Under the pieces are notes generated by a model, which saw only the letters and a program-made list of their open reading frames with translations, was not told the origin of the DNA and searched no databases. This document shows positions 1 through 7,503 of a DNA stretch of 34,084 nt, piece after piece (within the stretch, counting starts at the first letter, position 1; the number at the start of each line of letters is the position of its first letter). Source of the stretch: CAZTDD01 sp964612675 (GTDB lineage: Bacteria; Hinthialibacterota; Hinthialibacteria; Hinthialibacterales; JAKPRU01). The stretch is from assembly GCA_964612675.1 (NCBI GenBank), contig CAZTDD010000074.1, positions 1 to 34,084 on the forward strand, read 5' to 3'. Both the position numbers and the translations under genes were made by a program.

Positions 1-37
1 GATTCCATTTTGAAACACGACGGCCGTAAGTCCGCTC

Positions 38-454
38 TCAATCGAAGCAAATACAGCCTTTTTGTAACGCGGTCTCGATGATCTGTCGATGATCGAAGGC
101 GAGTTCCAGGTGGTCATCGAACGGCACAGCTGCCGCCTCGGAAGCATCGTCCGCCCCTTGGATTTCACCCCCAACTCGACCAACTGCGTAAACCACCGAG
201 ACGGTATGGCCGCGCGGATCGCGATTTGGATCGGAAAAGACGCCAACCAGACATCGTATTTCACCAACAATGCCGGTCTCCTCGCGGAGTTCACGCAAAC
301 AGGCATCTTCCACGCGTTCGCCGACGTCGACGAATCCTCCGGGGAGAGCCCAACAACCTTGGAACGGCTCGTTCGCGCGCCGGATGAGGAGAATTCTGTT
401 TTCTCCCATCGGGACAACGGCATCTACAGTCAAGGACGGACAGCGAGGCGGCAT
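38..454 (-). CDS. Nudix hydrolase (ADP-ribose pyrophosphatase-like)
   Basis: This is a 138-residue Nudix protein, the length of a single-domain member of the family. The Nudix box is complete: GGFVDVGE, then RELREETGI, giving the G-x5-E-x7-REUxEExGU pattern that binds Mg2+ and cleaves nucleoside diphosphates linked to another group. The DPNRDPRGHTVS stretch after the box resembles ADP-sugar or NADH-type Nudix enzymes, but the substrate cannot be read reliably. The reading frame stays open to 544. I chose the ATG at 454 because GGAGG sits five bases upstream of it, while the ATGs at 466 and 544 have no such site. It is divergent from the sigma factor gene and shares its upstream region. Confidence 0.9.
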   Translation of the reverse strand: MPPRCPSLTVDAVVPMGENRILLIRRANEPFQGCWALPGGFVDVGERVEDACLRELREETGIVGEIRCLVGVFSDPNRDPRGHTVSVVYAVGRVGGEIQGADDASEAAAVPFDDHLELAFDHRQIIETALQKGCICFD

Positions 455-511
455 GGAAACCTCCATGGATACGAGATTATTCTGACTTAATTGATATGGA
501 ATACCCCGGTT

Positions 512-525
512 TGTCAAGCTTGACA
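512..525. promoter_or_regulatory. Palindrome holding back-to-back -35 boxes
   Basis: TGTCAAGCTTGACA is a perfect 14-base palindrome between the divergent Nudix and sigma factor genes. Its right half is a consensus -35 (TTGACA, 520-525) for the plus strand, followed after 16 bases by CATAAT (542-547). Its left half is TTGACA on the minus strand, with a weaker TATCAA about 15 bases on. The two promoters would share one dyad, which is also a natural site for a dimeric regulator or for mutual exclusion by RNA polymerase. The plus-strand promoter is well supported by sequence; the minus-strand one and any regulator are inference. Confidence 0.6.
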
Positions 526-598
526 GCAGACGAGAGACATTCATAATTCATTGAAAAATAAAGGGTAACGAGAAGTATCGGGCCATGGGAGATCGAAG

Positions 599-1459
599 AT
601 GGTCGACGAAAGAGGAGACAGTCATCTGGTCGGCCTATATCTGCGAGAGGTCGGCAAATACGACCTTCTTTCTGCAGAAGAGGAAGCCGATCTGGCCCGA
701 CGGACAGCCAAAGGCGACCAGGCGGCGCGCCAAAAACTGATTCTCTCCAACCTGCGTCTCGTGGTGAATATCGCGAAACGGTACCGCAACCAGGGATTAT
801 CGCTGATGGACCTGATCGAGGAGGGAAACCTTGGTCTGATTCGAGCGGTTGAGAAATTCGATTACACACGGGAACTGCGTTTCAGTACGTACGCCACATG
901 GTGGATCCGGCAGTTCGTCGGACGGGCGATTCAGAACCAGGGCAGTATGGTACGTTTGCCCTCGCACAAGCTCGAGGGGCTTCAGAAATGCCGGGAGGCG
1001 TTCCGGAAACTGACTCAGCAGCTGGGCCGGGAGCCGACCGAGAAGGAATTGACGAACGCAGTAGATATTGACGAAAAAGAGAAGGAAGCGATTGTGGATT
1101 TGTTTTACAATCCTGCAATTGTCGAGAGTTTGACGATCGGTTCCGAGGAGGAGCCCAATTACAGCCTCAAACTGGAAGATACGACTGTAACACCACCCGA
1201 TCTCGAGGTCTTTCTCCGCACGAGGGACGCGCGGATTATCCGACTTGTGGAACGCTTGCCCGAACGGGAAAAGAGAATTATCGTTGAGCGCTTCGGTCTT
1301 ACGAGTGGAGAATCCAAGACACTGAAAGATATCGGTCGGGACATGGGGATCACGCGAGAGCGTGTACGACAAATACAACATAAAACGATGGACAAATTGA
1401 GAGACATGCTGACTCAGTCACTGGGCGAAGAGGATTTGTTCGATGACCGAGCCGGTTGA
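599..1459 (+). CDS. RNA polymerase sigma-70 family factor, group 2 type
   Basis: This is a 286-residue sigma factor with region 1.2 (residues about 8-40), region 2 (about 51-112, including RLVVNIAKRYRNQGL, the DLIEEGNLGL core-binding segment and FSTYATWWIRQ for -10 recognition and melting), region 3 (about 115-190) and region 4 (about 215-275, with the GITRERVRQIQ helix for the -35). It lacks region 1.1 and the long non-conserved insert of a primary RpoD. That makes it an alternative group-2 factor of the RpoS/RpoD-like kind, directing stress or stationary-phase genes. GGGA lies eight bases before the ATG. Apt follows 24 bases downstream and may be co-transcribed. The regulon cannot be inferred. 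Confidence 0.92.
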   Translation: MVDERGDSHLVGLYLREVGKYDLLSAEEEADLARRTAKGDQAARQKLILSNLRLVVNIAKRYRNQGLSLMDLIEEGNLGLIRAVEKFDYTRELRFSTYATWWIRQFVGRAIQNQGSMVRLPSHKLEGLQKCREAFRKLTQQLGREPTEKELTNAVDIDEKEKEAIVDLFYNPAIVESLTIGSEEEPNYSLKLEDTTVTPPDLEVFLRTRDARIIRLVERLPEREKRIIVERFGLTSGESKTLKDIGRDMGITRERVRQIQHKTMDKLRDMLTQSLGEEDLFDDRAG

Positions 1460-1483
1460 AACCTGGAAACAAATGGAGAGATT

Positions 1484-2011
1484 ATGGACCTGAAAAACAA
1501 ACTGCGTGTCGTTCCGGATTTTCCGAAGCCCGGAGTCAATTTTATCGATATTACTACTTTGCTGAGTGACGGGATGGCGTTGCGAGAATCTGTGCGATTG
1601 TTGATCGATCCATTCCGGTCCGAAAAGATCGACCGGATCGTGGGAATGGAGTCGCGGGGGTTCATTTTCGGAACGGCGGCCGCGATAGAATTGGGCTGCG
1701 GTTTCGTACCGGTTCGAAAACCCGGTAAGCTCCCTTCAGAGACCTATTCGGAGACATACGAATTGGAGTATGGGACGGATACTCTGGAGATCCACCGGGA
1801 TGGGATCGATCCCGGCCACCGCGTATTGATCGTGGATGATCTTCTCGCGACGGGTGGGACGGCACAGGCGGTGACGAAGCTGTTGAAGCGGTTTGAATGC
1901 ACGGTTGTGGGGATTGCATTTTTGGTTGAGTTGGATTTTTTGAACGGTCGGTGCAAAATAGAAGAAGAAAACGTTCCAATTCATACGTTGGTTCACTACG
2001 AGAGTGAATGA
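1484..2011 (+). CDS. apt: Adenine phosphoribosyltransferase
   Basis: It converts adenine and PRPP to AMP in cytosolic purine salvage. The 175-residue length is typical of Apt. The N-terminus carries the family pattern VPDFPKPGVNFIDIT, followed by GMESRGFIFG, RKPGKLP, and the PRPP-binding loop VLIVDDLLATGGTA at residues 114-127. GGAGAG precedes the ATG by six bases. It lies 24 bases downstream of the sigma factor gene with no visible terminator, so the two may form an operon, and a tRNA gene starts 15 bases after its stop. Nothing is missing. Confidence 0.96.
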   Translation: MDLKNKLRVVPDFPKPGVNFIDITTLLSDGMALRESVRLLIDPFRSEKIDRIVGMESRGFIFGTAAAIELGCGFVPVRKPGKLPSETYSETYELEYGTDTLEIHRDGIDPGHRVLIVDDLLATGGTAQAVTKLLKRFECTVVGIAFLVELDFLNGRCKIEEENVPIHTLVHYESE

Positions 2012-2026
2012 AACAAGCGGAAGTGA

Positions 2027-2100
2027 GCGCCTGTAGCTCAGTAGGATAGAGCAACGGATTCCTAATCCGTGGGTCGCAGGTTCGAATCCTGCCAGGCGCG
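2027..2100 (+). tRNA. tRNA-Arg (anticodon CCU)
   Basis: The 74-base cloverleaf folds fully. The acceptor stem is GCGCCTG with CAGGCGC (2093-2099) plus discriminator G. The anticodon stem is ACGGA/TCCGT, with loop TTCCTAA giving anticodon CCT, which reads AGG. The T-arm is GCAGG-TTCGAAT-CCTGC. CCA is not encoded. It lies just after apt and just before an accessory-looking gene pair, a position often used as an integration site, although no duplicated tRNA 3' end was found on the far side of that pair. Confidence 0.96.
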
Positions 2101-2265
2101 GTTTGAAGAAAGCCTTTCTCAGATGTGACACAACGCAGCGATACGACTTGCGACCGGAGCGAGCGAGACTCCGCGCAGCGGAGCTGCTGCACCTGCCGTA
2201 TGTAGTGGACAGAACCGTCTGCACGATCTACGATAAACGAAGCTCTCGCGTCAGGGTGGGGAGAA

Positions 2266-3342
2266 ATGAACGACCACGATTCTAATCAGGACGACATTGA
2301 ACTGCTTTTCAGTGGGCGTTTTGCCGACGCAAATCACGTCCCTGTTGGCGTCTTAACACAGGTGCTTTCAGGTCTTCAGCGCACTGTCTATCTTCTGGCA
2401 ATGGAGATCGAGCGAATCGAGACCCGTAAAAGGGAGCGTATCAGCAACGATATCGAGCGAAAATACGTTGTTCTATGTGCTCCGTCGAGCGAAGGTAGTT
2501 ACCACATCAACGCTCAAATAGGAGATCCGAGTTGTGATTTGTTCGCCCCCGATGATGTACGTGAGGTGAGGGAACGCTTGGTTGAATGTGTCAAGGTTAT
2601 CTCTGATAGGGGGAACGGGGAACTTTCAGAACTTATCCCGGATTGGGGAAGGCGGACACGTGTACTGGAATCAATTCGGCAGATGGTGCCGAAAAAAGGG
2701 AGTGGGATACGTTTGCAGATTAGGCGACGCGATGATGCTGAATTCTTCAACAGTCTATGTGTTCAAGCCGGACTCCGTCGGTTTCTTCCCCCAACCTCAG
2801 GAGAAGAGTCTATTCGAACTGTTACAGGTCGACTCTCTAGGATCGACTTCGACGACCGTAAAGTCACCATTTTCTATCAACCGACAGAGAAGGATCTGGA
2901 ATGTACTTATGATGAGACGGTGGAGCATTTGCTCTTAGAGAATGCGCGCGAACTGATACAGGTGACCGGGCGCGTAATCCTAGACGAAAACGACCAACCG
3001 AAAAGGATCACAGACGTGGAGCATATTCAGGAATTGGATTTGTCCCCCTTTTATCTGGAAGAATTCGAATACCCTGAGCGCAAATTGCGATTTCGGAAAC
3101 CCGTTACGATTACACCTGAATTGGATGATACAGGGCAATTACTTTGTCTACGCGATTCCGATCTTGGTATCAATGTTCACGCGTTCACACGAGATGAATT
3201 GGACGAGGCACTTGAAGATCAGATTCACATGTTGTGGCGCTTATATGGCCTCGCTGATAACGAGACATTGACCTCAAAGGCTCAACAGTTGAAGAAGAAC
3301 CTCCTTGATTCCCTTGAGGAAATGTCCCATGCAAAGAGATAA
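2266..3342 (+). CDS. Uncharacterised protein, partner of HicA-like gene
   Basis: This soluble, charged protein of 358 residues has no signal peptide or membrane segment, and I do not recognise the family. Residues about 190-265 contain two similar beta-rich stretches, TGRLSRIDFDDRKVTIFY and QVTGRVILDENDQPKRIT, that suggest tandem OB- or SH3-like barrels. The C-terminus is helical. GGGGAGA lies just before the ATG. Its last codons overlap the start of the next gene (ATG at 3329, stop TAA at 3340-3342), so the pair is translationally coupled. With the HicA-like partner and the position beside tRNA-Arg, it may be the larger member of a toxin-antitoxin-like or accessory module. That role is inferred from context only. 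Confidence 0.75.
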   Translation: MNDHDSNQDDIELLFSGRFADANHVPVGVLTQVLSGLQRTVYLLAMEIERIETRKRERISNDIERKYVVLCAPSSEGSYHINAQIGDPSCDLFAPDDVREVRERLVECVKVISDRGNGELSELIPDWGRRTRVLESIRQMVPKKGSGIRLQIRRRDDAEFFNSLCVQAGLRRFLPPTSGEESIRTVTGRLSRIDFDDRKVTIFYQPTEKDLECTYDETVEHLLLENARELIQVTGRVILDENDQPKRITDVEHIQELDLSPFYLEEFEYPERKLRFRKPVTITPELDDTGQLLCLRDSDLGINVHAFTRDELDEALEDQIHMLWRLYGLADNETLTSKAQQLKKNLLDSLEEMSHAKR

Positions 3343-3613
3343 GCGCAAAGTGGAGTCCAGTCTGCAAAAGAAGGGATTTGTCCGAGAACCTGAAAGAAAA
3401 CACGTTTTCTTCGTGTATTGTACGCTGGAAGGTAAGCGCACCTCTGTGTCGACTCATACTAGTCATGGTTCCGTCAAGAGTCTGAGTGTTTCACTCCTGG
3501 GAGACATGGCAAGCCAATGTCAACTGGACAAGCAGGACTTTCTCGACCTTGTAGACTGTCCCATGGACAGGGAGAAATACGAGAAGATCCTCCGAGACAA
3601 CGACGTGATTTGA
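3329..3613 (+). CDS. Small HicA-like (dsRBD-fold) protein
   Basis: The protein is 94 residues. The N-terminal half reads as a short helix followed by KKGFVREPERKHVFFVY and GKRTSVSTHTSHG, with the His and Ser/Thr residues in the order seen in HicA/YcfA-type mRNA interferase folds. The C-terminal half (LGDMASQCQLDKQDFLDLVDCP) is an added helical segment that classical HicA toxins of about 60 residues lack. The ATG at 3329 is preferred over an upstream TTG because GAGG lies just upstream and the protein then overlaps the previous gene by 14 bases, giving tight coupling. No HicB-like antitoxin is present; the 358-residue neighbour takes that position. Toxin activity is unproven. Confidence 0.65.
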   Translation: MQRDKRKVESSLQKKGFVREPERKHVFFVYCTLEGKRTSVSTHTSHGSVKSLSVSLLGDMASQCQLDKQDFLDLVDCPMDREKYEKILRDNDVI

Positions 3614-3718
3614 CCTTGGATATCACGATTCAGCGCTCACCAAGGCCACCACTCCTCATGCCCACTGGATGAAACTCTGCTAAAAAAGAACGATACCGGA
3701 AAAGCCCAGGAGAATCCC

Positions 3719-4480
3719 ATGCACGAGATCTTCGACAGCGCAATCGATTTGGCCCAACGCGCCGGTAAAATCACACTCGACTATTTCTGCACCGACCTGA
3801 ACATCGAATCAAAATCCGACGATTCCCCGGTCACCATCGCGGATCGAAAGACAGAAGAATTTCTCCGCAACGAGATCGAAAAACGCTATCCCGACGACGC
3901 AATCCTCGGTGAGGAATTCGGCGAAAAAGAGGGACGGTCCGGGTTGCGATGGATTTTGGATCCGATTGACGGGACCAAAACATTCATTCGCGGCGTTCCG
4001 ATGTATGGAACGATGATCGCCATCGAACGCGGCGGAGAAAGCCGGGTCGGTGTTATTCACTTCCCGCCGCTCGACGAAACCATTGCGGCGCTATCCGGGA
4101 ACGGGTGCTATTGGAACGGCGAAAGATGCGGCGTCTCGCAAACGGAGGCCTTATCTGAAGCGTCGATCATGACGACTTCTATGGATTCAATTCTCGATTG
4201 TTGGGGAGAGCAGATCCTGTTGCGGATCTTGAAGGAAACTGGCTTTCAGCGCACCTGGGCGGACTGTTACGGATACCTACTCGTAGCGACCGGTCGCGCG
4301 GACGCCTGCGTCGACCCGATTATGCATATTTGGGATGTTGCCCCGTTGATACCGATTGTCCAGGAAGCCGGAGGCCGCCTGACCGACCTAAGTGGCGGTC
4401 AATCTCTTGAAATGACGAATATGATGGCATCCAACGGCAGAATCCATAAAGCGTTTCTGGATTTGTTGAATGGGAGATAG
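3719..4480 (+). CDS. Inositol-monophosphatase-family phosphatase (histidinol-phosphatase type)
   Basis: This is a 253-residue Mg2+-dependent phosphatase of the IMPase superfamily. The metal and phosphate motifs are all present: GEEFG (residues 64-68), DPIDGT (81-86) and WDVAP (205-209). The segment running on as KTFIRGVPMYGT matches the HisN-type histidinol-phosphatases better than classical inositol monophosphatases, and HGGxxWD-like features of CysQ are absent. The likely reaction is histidinol phosphate to histidinol, but inositol-1-phosphate remains possible. AGGAG precedes the ATG by seven bases. It stands alone, convergent with the M56 peptidase gene, with no other histidine genes in the window. 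Confidence 0.88.
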   Translation: MHEIFDSAIDLAQRAGKITLDYFCTDLNIESKSDDSPVTIADRKTEEFLRNEIEKRYPDDAILGEEFGEKEGRSGLRWILDPIDGTKTFIRGVPMYGTMIAIERGGESRVGVIHFPPLDETIAALSGNGCYWNGERCGVSQTEALSEASIMTTSMDSILDCWGEQILLRILKETGFQRTWADCYGYLLVATGRADACVDPIMHIWDVAPLIPIVQEAGGRLTDLSGGQSLEMTNMMASNGRIHKAFLDLLNGR

Positions 4481-4490
4481 AATTTCGCCC

Positions 4491-4505
4491 CGGAGTGCAA
4501 CTCCG
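4491..4505. repeat. GGAGT-N3-ACTCC palindrome, copy 1
   Basis: CGGAGT and ACTCCG are six-base inverted arms around GCA, in the gap between the convergent phosphatase and M56 genes. The core GGAGT-N3-ACTCC is shared with the longer hairpins at 7324-7348 and 7437-7455, so it may be a member of a dispersed REP-like family. No T-tract follows on either strand. Confidence 0.5.
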
Positions 4506-4557
4506 AGGCGAGCGAGCAAAGCGAGTACGTACGGTTCCATAAAGAAAATTGCCATCA

Positions 4558-6900
4558 CTACATGTTCACCATCGTGTGGAGCGCCATGACGTCGTTGAGC
4601 TTCGCGTATTCGATCTCTATACCGCCGTTGTCGAAGTCCGGCCCGGTGCTCGGTCTGCTTGATTGGATCTCCACAACGTACTTCGTCCCTTCCGCTGTAG
4701 TGATCACCCATCGGGACGGAACGTCTTCAATCAAATACACATTCATACCGGAAGGCAGATCCGGCCGTGCGGGGGCCTCAGCGGGCCACCAGGGCTTATT
4801 GACCGTCACCAGCTTGCCGTCATCCCAGAGCTCGGCTTTGCTGTTCCGTAAGCAGATGAGAACCGGTCCGAAGTGCTCTTCCTGATCCCATGCCAGATCG
4901 CCTTTGCCCTCTTCAATGTATTCATTCGGATCCTTTTTGCCTTTCACCCACGTTCCGCTCTTTAAATCAAGCACCGTTTTGTCACCAGCATGGCCTATAT
5001 CGGGAAGAAAGACGCTAGTGGATTCTTGTGGACGGCTTCCGGAGGTTTTCCTCGGCTCCAGCGCAACGTCCTTGAATTCGACCCATTCGTACGGCCGCAC
5101 CTGAAATCGAAGTTCCTTCAGGTCTTCCAACTTGAGATCTCGGAAGTGAACCGTTGTTTGACGAATTCCTGCGACACAGCTTGCCGACATTCTGGACGGC
5201 TTGTGGATATTGCCGGCTTGATCAATTACGATCACGCGATGATCCTGGTCCAGGAGCGAATCCGCCACTGTAACACGGGTTTCCTCATTAACCTGGTAAG
5301 GCTCGGCAAATGCAACGCCGTCGGAATCCCGTCCGGACGCCGCATGACCGGTCAAGCCCGTTCGTGTCGACCATGTTTCCCATTCGCTCGCCGCGACGCC
5401 GATCCGAACGTCGATTTCCTTTGGTTCTCTCTCTATCTGGGCTGTAATGGCACGCAGGTCGGGAATGGTCTTACCATCGGCGGTCATCGGTCTACCGCCG
5501 CCGGTTGTGCTCCCGCCGGGTTCAAAATCCCATCGCAGATCGATTTTTTCGTCATCCGGTTGGGTCACACGTATGACAAACTCAAGAGGTCTATAATTTC
5601 CGCCCCAGGTAGCATGCGTTCCCGTCCGGGCATACGGCCGCTTGGCAAGCGGAGAACCATCGGGCTTCCACCAGGACTTCGCTGTCGACGGATGGGAGGA
5701 AATCCCAACCAGCTCAATCGTGACATCGTCCACTTTCGCCTTCCAAGGCGAAGGCGCTTCCTCTTCGCCCTGTTTCGCAGCAATGTCGGAGGCTTCTGAA
5801 ATTTGCATGGCCGCGAGAGGCAGAAGCACGGCGGCGGTGACCAACAAACTGGCCAGCGCGGCAACGCGCGTCACGCGGTGCCGTCTCTTGCCCGCGTCCA
5901 GAATCGCCACAATGCGCCGTTCGATACCGGATGGACGCGCCATGGCGACCGAGGCGATAGACCGGCATGTCGAGATCTTGAGACTGCGGATGATTTGTAG
6001 CAGATGGTCGGCATAGTCGGATGCCTTGAATCCCGTCGCGAGAACCCAATCGTCAGCGGCCCGTTCGCTCTCGGTGCGCAGCCGGTTCGCGGCAATCCAA
6101 ACAAGCGGATTGAACCAGTAAATCGCACACGCGATCTGCGAGAGAATCTGCAACACCCAATCGCCCCGTTTGATATGCGCGAACTCATGCAAGATAACCG
6201 CCTGCAAACGCTCCGCCGACCATTCTTCGGCGGCAGCCGGTAGCAGTAGAACGGGGCGCTGGAAACCCCACGTCAGGGGTATCGTCGTATCACCGCTCAT
6301 TCTCACATTCACAGGCCGCTTCAGGCCGACAAGTTCAGAAACGTTTTCGATGAATCTCAGCGAGTTTTCACTTGTAATTCCCCCGGCTCGGCGGGTGAGC
6401 CGCCACACAACCGCGATGCCAAAGAGACAAGGGAATAGAACGACCAACGCCCCGATTCCCCACGCAAGCAAAACCCAAGTCGACCAGTGGACGGACAAGC
6501 CATGCTGTTCTGCGACGGGAGACGGACTTGTGTTGGCCGTACTCGGATTTGTGGAAATCACCTCGGGAGGAACGGTCACCGCTCCGGCGGTTCCCGATGC
6601 GCGGGACGCTGTTGCCTGAGATTCCGTTTTGTCGGAATTCGGTGGCGTTCCGACAGATGCCCCGGATGCGTCCGCTGTGCTCAAGAACCCGGCGGAAATA
6701 GGCGCATTCCAGTTCGGAAGTGCGATAGTGAGCAACGGTAGGCCGACCAGGCTCACAACCGCCACCGCCCAGATCAGGTGACGGGTGGCGGCTCCTGCGC
6801 GCCTTGCCAACACACTCACACCAAACGTCACAAGCAGAATCGCCAGGCTCTTCAGCGAAACTCCCGCCAGCAGTGAAAGACAATCAAACGAGCTCATCAT
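4558..6900 (-). CDS. M56-family (BlaR1/MecR1-like) membrane metallopeptidase with novel C-terminus
   Basis: This 780-residue membrane protein has an M56 peptidase domain: the zinc motif HEFAH (residues 238-242) lies in AVILHEFAHIKRGDW, with the downstream ligand region RTESERAADDWVLATG. Hydrophobic segments lie near 14-32, 41-62, 139-166, 252-270 and 345-362. In BlaR1-type systems such proteins sense a signal and trigger cleavage of the BlaI-type repressor, encoded here five bases upstream. The region after residue 380 is an extracytoplasmic domain of about 400 residues without the SxxK/SxN penicillin-binding motifs of BlaR1, so the ligand is probably not a beta-lactam. GGAGG lies ten bases before the ATG. 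A second ATG follows immediately at 6897. Confidence 0.88.
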   Translation of the reverse strand: MMSSFDCLSLLAGVSLKSLAILLVTFGVSVLARRAGAATRHLIWAVAVVSLVGLPLLTIALPNWNAPISAGFLSTADASGASVGTPPNSDKTESQATASRASGTAGAVTVPPEVISTNPSTANTSPSPVAEQHGLSVHWSTWVLLAWGIGALVVLFPCLFGIAVVWRLTRRAGGITSENSLRFIENVSELVGLKRPVNVRMSGDTTIPLTWGFQRPVLLLPAAAEEWSAERLQAVILHEFAHIKRGDWVLQILSQIACAIYWFNPLVWIAANRLRTESERAADDWVLATGFKASDYADHLLQIIRSLKISTCRSIASVAMARPSGIERRIVAILDAGKRRHRVTRVAALASLLVTAAVLLPLAAMQISEASDIAAKQGEEEAPSPWKAKVDDVTIELVGISSHPSTAKSWWKPDGSPLAKRPYARTGTHATWGGNYRPLEFVIRVTQPDDEKIDLRWDFEPGGSTTGGGRPMTADGKTIPDLRAITAQIEREPKEIDVRIGVAASEWETWSTRTGLTGHAASGRDSDGVAFAEPYQVNEETRVTVADSLLDQDHRVIVIDQAGNIHKPSRMSASCVAGIRQTTVHFRDLKLEDLKELRFQVRPYEWVEFKDVALEPRKTSGSRPQESTSVFLPDIGHAGDKTVLDLKSGTWVKGKKDPNEYIEEGKGDLAWDQEEHFGPVLICLRNSKAELWDDGKLVTVNKPWWPAEAPARPDLPSGMNVYLIEDVPSRWVITTAEGTKYVVEIQSSRPSTGPDFDNGGIEIEYAKLNDVMALHTMVNM

Positions 6901-6905
6901 GATAC

Positions 6906-7292
6906 CTATTCCTCCTTCCGGGCCTCATCGATCAATTCGGCCAGACGCTCCAGTTCTTTCTCGGAGCGACTCGAATCTCCCATGTCGAGCAGGGCCGCCA
7001 CCGCCTTCTCGACCGAACCGCCGTAAAAGGTTTGTACGACCCCCCTGAGTGCCGAACGGCCCACACTGTGGCGGGCTTTTGTCGGCATGTAGATGTAGCG
7101 TTTTCCTTCCGATTTGTGCGTTAGATGCTCTTTCTCTTCCAGGACGCGCAGAAGCCCCCGGACAGCGGAATAAGTGGGCGGATCGGGCAGATCTTCCATT
7201 ACCTCGGCTGCAGTAGCCCGGCCCCGTTTATAGATGATGTCCATGATCTGCCTCTCACGCCTGCTCAGACCGTTGGATCTGGATGTCGGCAT
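6906..7292 (-). CDS. BlaI/MecI/CopY-family transcriptional repressor
   Basis: This 128-residue winged-helix repressor has the family N-terminus LSRRERQIMDIIYKRGRATAAEVMEDLP followed by TYSAVRGLLRVLEEKEHL and the wing segment GKRYIYMPT. The C-terminal half (VVQTFYGGSVEKAVAALLD) is the dimerisation domain. In the family, the repressor is removed by proteolysis set off by the M56 partner, whose gene starts five bases downstream. The ATG at 7292 is chosen because GGAAGGAG lies ten bases upstream and it gives the normal family length, although the frame is open to 7409. A consensus promoter with an overlapping palindrome lies upstream, pointing to autoregulation. Confidence 0.92.
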   Translation of the reverse strand: MPTSRSNGLSRRERQIMDIIYKRGRATAAEVMEDLPDPPTYSAVRGLLRVLEEKEHLTHKSEGKRYIYMPTKARHSVGRSALRGVVQTFYGGSVEKAVAALLDMGDSSRSEKELERLAELIDEARKEE

Positions 7293-7323
7293 TGGTGTCT
7301 TTCTCCTTCCACAGAGTACCGCG

Positions 7324-7348
7324 GGCGCAGGAGTTGTACTCCTGCGCC
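7324..7348. repeat. GGAGT-N3-ACTCC palindrome, copy 2 (blaI leader hairpin)
   Basis: This is a perfect inverted repeat with 11-base arms (GGCGCAGGAGT and its complement) around TGT. It lies between the predicted transcription start of the BlaI-type gene and its start codon, so the mRNA would carry a strong hairpin in its leader. The core matches the palindromes at 4491 and 7437, which argues for a dispersed repeat rather than a private operator. Confidence 0.6.
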
Positions 7349-7368
7349 AACTTTCTCGTCGAACCTCA

Positions 7369-7403
7369 GCTAAAAATTTAGCACTCCCTTCACCCCGTGT
7401 CAA
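7369..7403 (-). promoter_or_regulatory. Promoter with overlapping operator of the BlaI-type/M56 operon
   Basis: On the minus strand a perfect -35, TTGACA (7403-7398), is followed by a 17-base spacer and TAAATT (7380-7375) as -10. The perfect palindrome GCTAAAAATTTAGC (7369-7382) covers the whole -10. A further half-site, GCTAAA on the minus strand, lies at 7425-7420. A dimeric BlaI-type repressor bound there would block polymerase, so this is the best candidate operator. The boxes and the dyad are visible; repressor binding is inferred. Confidence 0.7.
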
Positions 7404-7436
7404 TAGCAAATGTCATTTTTTTAGCTTATTTTCGGC

Positions 7437-7455
7437 CCAGGAGTTCAACTCCTGG
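7437..7455. repeat. GGAGT-N3-ACTCC palindrome, copy 3
   Basis: CCAGGAGT and ACTCCTGG form eight-base arms around TCA, just upstream of the BlaI-type promoter and downstream of the DUF1648 gene. It shares the core AGGAGT-N3-ACTCCT with copy 2 only about 110 bases away. No T-run follows in the minus direction, so it is not a clear terminator of the DUF1648 gene. Confidence 0.55.
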
Positions 7456-7503
7456 ACCGGCGGGAGACATCAGTCGCGGACTTTGAAAAAGACACGATCC
7501 AGG

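Noticed and set aside
2103..2285. Small open frame after the tRNA
   Set aside because: No ribosome site, no recognisable domain, and it overlaps the start of the 358-residue gene in another frame.
2101..3718. Integrative element bounded by a repeated tRNA-Arg 3' end
   Set aside because: No copy of the T-arm/acceptor sequence (TTCGAATCCTGCCAGGCGC) was found after the module, and no integrase is present.
4990..5799. Long open frame opposite the M56 gene
   Set aside because: It is on the opposite strand within a clearly conserved peptidase gene, with no ribosome site or family match.
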